A DNA stretch of 64,000 bases from Flavobacterium lacus (lineage in GTDB: Bacteria; Bacteroidota; Bacteroidia; Flavobacteriales; Flavobacteriaceae). The position numbers and the translations under genes are program-made. The notes beneath the pieces are model-generated. The model was not told where the DNA came from. It saw only the letters and a program-made list of their open reading frames with translations, and ran no database searches. Below, in pieces: positions 62,373 through 64,000 of this stretch. The stretch's first letter is position 1. Every line of letters starts with the position of its first letter. Location of the stretch: assembly GCF_003268815.1 (NCBI RefSeq), contig NZ_QLSV01000014.1, positions 1-64,000 of the forward strand. Reading direction: 5' to 3'.

Positions 62373-63452
62373 TTACAAGTGAAAAAGTTTATAACTTTGA
62401 AGAGTAGATTTCACGATTTTTTCAGTTCGTTCAGGATGTGTGTCTGAAATAAACAATTGTCCGAACTCATCATCATTAACCATTTCTACAATTTTACCCA
62501 CTCTGGTTTCATCTAATTTGTCGAAAATATCATCTAATAATAAAATTGGTTTCTGGCCGCTTTGTTTTTTTAAGAATTCAAATTGAGCTAATTTCAAAGC
62601 AATTAAAAATGATTTTTGCTGACCTTGTGAACCAAATTTTTTGATAGGATGACCAGAAATTTCAAAGGACAAATCATCTTTGTGAATACCAACACTAGTG
62701 TATTGTAACGCTCTGTCTTTTGCTAAATTTTCATCTAAAAGTGTTTGAAGATTCTTTTCAAAAAGATGACTTTCATAAACCAATTGAACTTCTTCTACCG
62801 AATTGGTAATGGTTTGATGATGTTTGTTGAAAATTGGCAAAAACTCTTCGATAAATTCTTTTCTTTTTTCAAAAATGGATTGACCTAAATCATTCAATTG
62901 CTCGTTGTAAATCTGTAAAGTATCTTTTTCAAAAACATGATTCAATGCAAAATATTTCAACAAAGCATTGCGTTGCAAAATAATTTTTTGATAGTGAATT
63001 AGCTGATTCAAATAAACTGAATTTAATTGCGAAATCACGCTATCCATGAATTTTCGTCTGGTTTCGCTTCCCTCAATAATCAAATCCGTGTCTGCCGGAG
63101 AAATAATGACTAACGGAATAAAACCAAGATGTTCTGAAAATTTATCATAGATCTTGCCGTTTCTTTTCAAAACTTTCTTCAATCCTTTTTTTACACTGCA
63201 AACAATTTGTTCGGTTCGTTCGTTTTTGTCAAATTCACCATCAATCACAAAAAACTCTTCTCCATGCTTAATGTTTTGAATCGACGTGGGATTAAAATAG
63301 CTTTTTCCGTAGGCTAAATGATAAATTGCATCTAAAACATTGGTTTTTCCTACACCGTTTTTTCCCACAAAACAATTAATTTTGCTGTCGAACTCAAATT
63401 GAGCCTCAGAAAAATTTTTATAATTAAAAAGCGAAATTTGTTTTAAAAACAA
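62373..63452 (-). CDS. recF: DNA replication and repair protein RecF
   Basis: 359 residues. Walker A GKNGVGKT (30-37) follows the usual LFNYKNF start. The ABC-type signature region is [18 protein letters not shown] and Walker [17 protein letters not shown]. RecF binds single-/double-strand junctions and helps load RecA via RecOR. The start codon is TTG (63452); no ATG precedes it in frame, and the first residues after TTG are the normal family N-terminus. A -7 box lies about 45 nt upstream. Confidence 0.94.
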   Translation of the reverse strand: MFLKQISLFNYKNFSEAQFEFDSKINCFVGKNGVGKTNVLDAIYHLAYGKSYFNPTSIQNIKHGEEFFVIDGEFDKNERTEQIVCSVKKGLKKVLKRNGKIYDKFSEHLGFIPLVIISPADTDLIIEGSETRRKFMDSVISQLNSVYLNQLIHYQKIILQRNALLKYFALNHVFEKDTLQIYNEQLNDLGQSIFEKRKEFIEEFLPIFNKHHQTITNSVEEVQLVYESHLFEKNLQTLLDENLAKDRALQYTSVGIHKDDLSFEISGHPIKKFGSQGQQKSFLIALKLAQFEFLKKQSGQKPILLLDDIFDKLDETRVGKIVEMVNDDEFGQLFISDTHPERTEKIVKSTLQSYKLFHL

Positions 63453-63496
63453 GGTGAATGGGTTTAAAAGTTTAGAAAAATATCAATTTTGAACTG

Positions 63497-63504
63497 CAAA
63501 AATA
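63497..63504 (-). promoter_or_regulatory. Candidate -7 box for recF
   Basis: On the minus strand TATTTTTG fits TAnnTTTG, 44 nt before the TTG start at 63452, in the divergent 178-bp region shared with the next gene. Confidence 0.4.
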
Positions 63505-63600
63505 AACTGTTTTAAAGGAATTAATGCTGTTTAAATACCAAGTCGTGAAAATTATTCAAAAATATCCAAAAAAATGACTTTTATATATCAATAAAAATTT

Positions 63601-63608
63601 TATTTTTG
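63601..63608 (+). promoter_or_regulatory. Candidate -7 box for the YfgM-like gene
   Basis: TATTTTTG fits TAnnTTTG, 22 nt before the ATG at 63631. Confidence 0.4.
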
Positions 63609-63630
63609 CGGCTCATTAAATTAAATATAA

Positions 63631-64000
63631 ATGGCAACTTACAATAAGAGAGGTTTTAAATCACCTAAAGCAAAAGAAGTAGACGATAGTGAAGAGAATG
63701 TTGACATTGATGCAAAAGACAGTACCACTGCGGAGGTTTTCAATACATTAGACGTTGGAGCTTCCAAAGCAGAAGAATGGGTTGTTAAAAATCAAAAATA
63801 TATTTTTGGTGTAGTAGGTACAATCGCTTTTGTTACAGTTGCATTTCTTTTATACCAGAAATTTATCGTAGAGCCAAAACAATTGGAAGCAGCAGACGAA
63901 ATGTTCGTAGCACAACAAAATTTTCAAAAGGCTGTTGACGCAACTACCGGTCAAGATAGTTTGTTTAATTTGGCTTTAAATGGTGCGGAAGGAAAATTTG
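63631..64000 (+). CDS. Membrane-anchored tetratricopeptide-like protein (YfgM type), 3' end outside window
   Basis: The first 123 codons are visible. A Lys- and Asp/Glu-rich cytoplasmic head (KSPKAKEVDDSEENVD) comes first. A single membrane helix follows at about residues 59-77 (FGVVGTIAFVTVAFLLYQKF), then a helical start of a TPR-like domain (EPKQLEAADEMFVAQQNFQK, FNLALNGAEGKF). This plan matches the YfgM/Tol-Pal-cytoplasmic-anchor TPR proteins commonly encoded near recF in Flavobacteriia. The C-terminus is not in the window. Confidence 0.8.
   Translation, partial: MATYNKRGFKSPKAKEVDDSEENVDIDAKDSTTAEVFNTLDVGASKAEEWVVKNQKYIFGVVGTIAFVTVAFLLYQKFIVEPKQLEAADEMFVAQQNFQKAVDATTGQDSLFNLALNGAEGKF

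Overview
The window looks like chromosomal DNA of a member of the Bacteroidota, most probably Flavobacteriaceae and close to Flavobacterium. The evidence is a low-GC base composition, repeated -7 boxes of the form TAnnTTTG upstream of starts, several proteins carrying type IX secretion (T9SS) sorting domains of both the Por-tail and gliding-motility (type B) kinds, and Bacteroidota-type families such as CarboxypepD_reg-like outer-membrane receptors. No rRNA, tRNA, transposase, integrase or CRISPR array was seen.

Layout. 1-4787 is most of a giant secreted modular protein whose C-terminus lies outside the window. 5.3-24.8 kb is mainly core and surface biology: an ABC ATPase, an S9 peptidase, a FabH-like ketoacyl synthase, a TonB-receptor-like outer-membrane protein, a 1530-residue T9SS type B adhesin-like protein, arginyl-tRNA synthetase, and a three-gene SGNH-SGNH(LysM)-MBOAT operon that probably O-acetylates a cell-envelope polymer. 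A cold-shock protein and an SBBP-repeat T9SS protein follow.

27.6-43.2 kb is an accessory region. It holds a series of small, unrelated, mostly secreted or membrane-anchored genes on the minus strand (peroxiredoxin-like, lipocalin-like, ankyrin, suppressor-of-fused, TonB-C). They are separated by dispersed repeats, a duplicated block of about 465 bp and attC-like imperfect palindromes. Next come a two-membrane-span protein of unknown function with a tiny stand-alone transcription unit behind it, a complete three-gene Lamassu/ABC-three-component defence operon with a candidate operator, an XRE regulator, and a comparatively GC-rich orphan gene.

43.3-64 kb returns to housekeeping genes: ffh, folD, a ParD/ParE-like pair whose toxin carries an in-frame stop, rluF-like, an S8 peptidase, an alpha/beta hydrolase, a coiled-coil zinc-ribbon-family protein with nif3, lpxK with a purine nucleoside phosphorylase, a hybrid histidine kinase, gap, lipA, a sigma factor overlapping a glycosyltransferase, murB, a DUF2461 gene, recF, and the start of a membrane-anchored TPR-like protein.

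The observations I rate highest are: (i) a family of three long hairpins (6321-6460, 10850-11001, 53587-53725) with diverged but self-complementary arms and a conserved 16-17 nt loop, each sitting exactly between two convergent genes; (ii) the cassette-like organisation of 29.2-34.1 kb; (iii) the 16-codon transcription unit with its own promoter box and terminator at 35599-35757; and (iv) the Lamassu-like operon with a 15-bp palindrome over its promoter. All functional statements are inferred from sequence motifs read by eye; no database search was possible.
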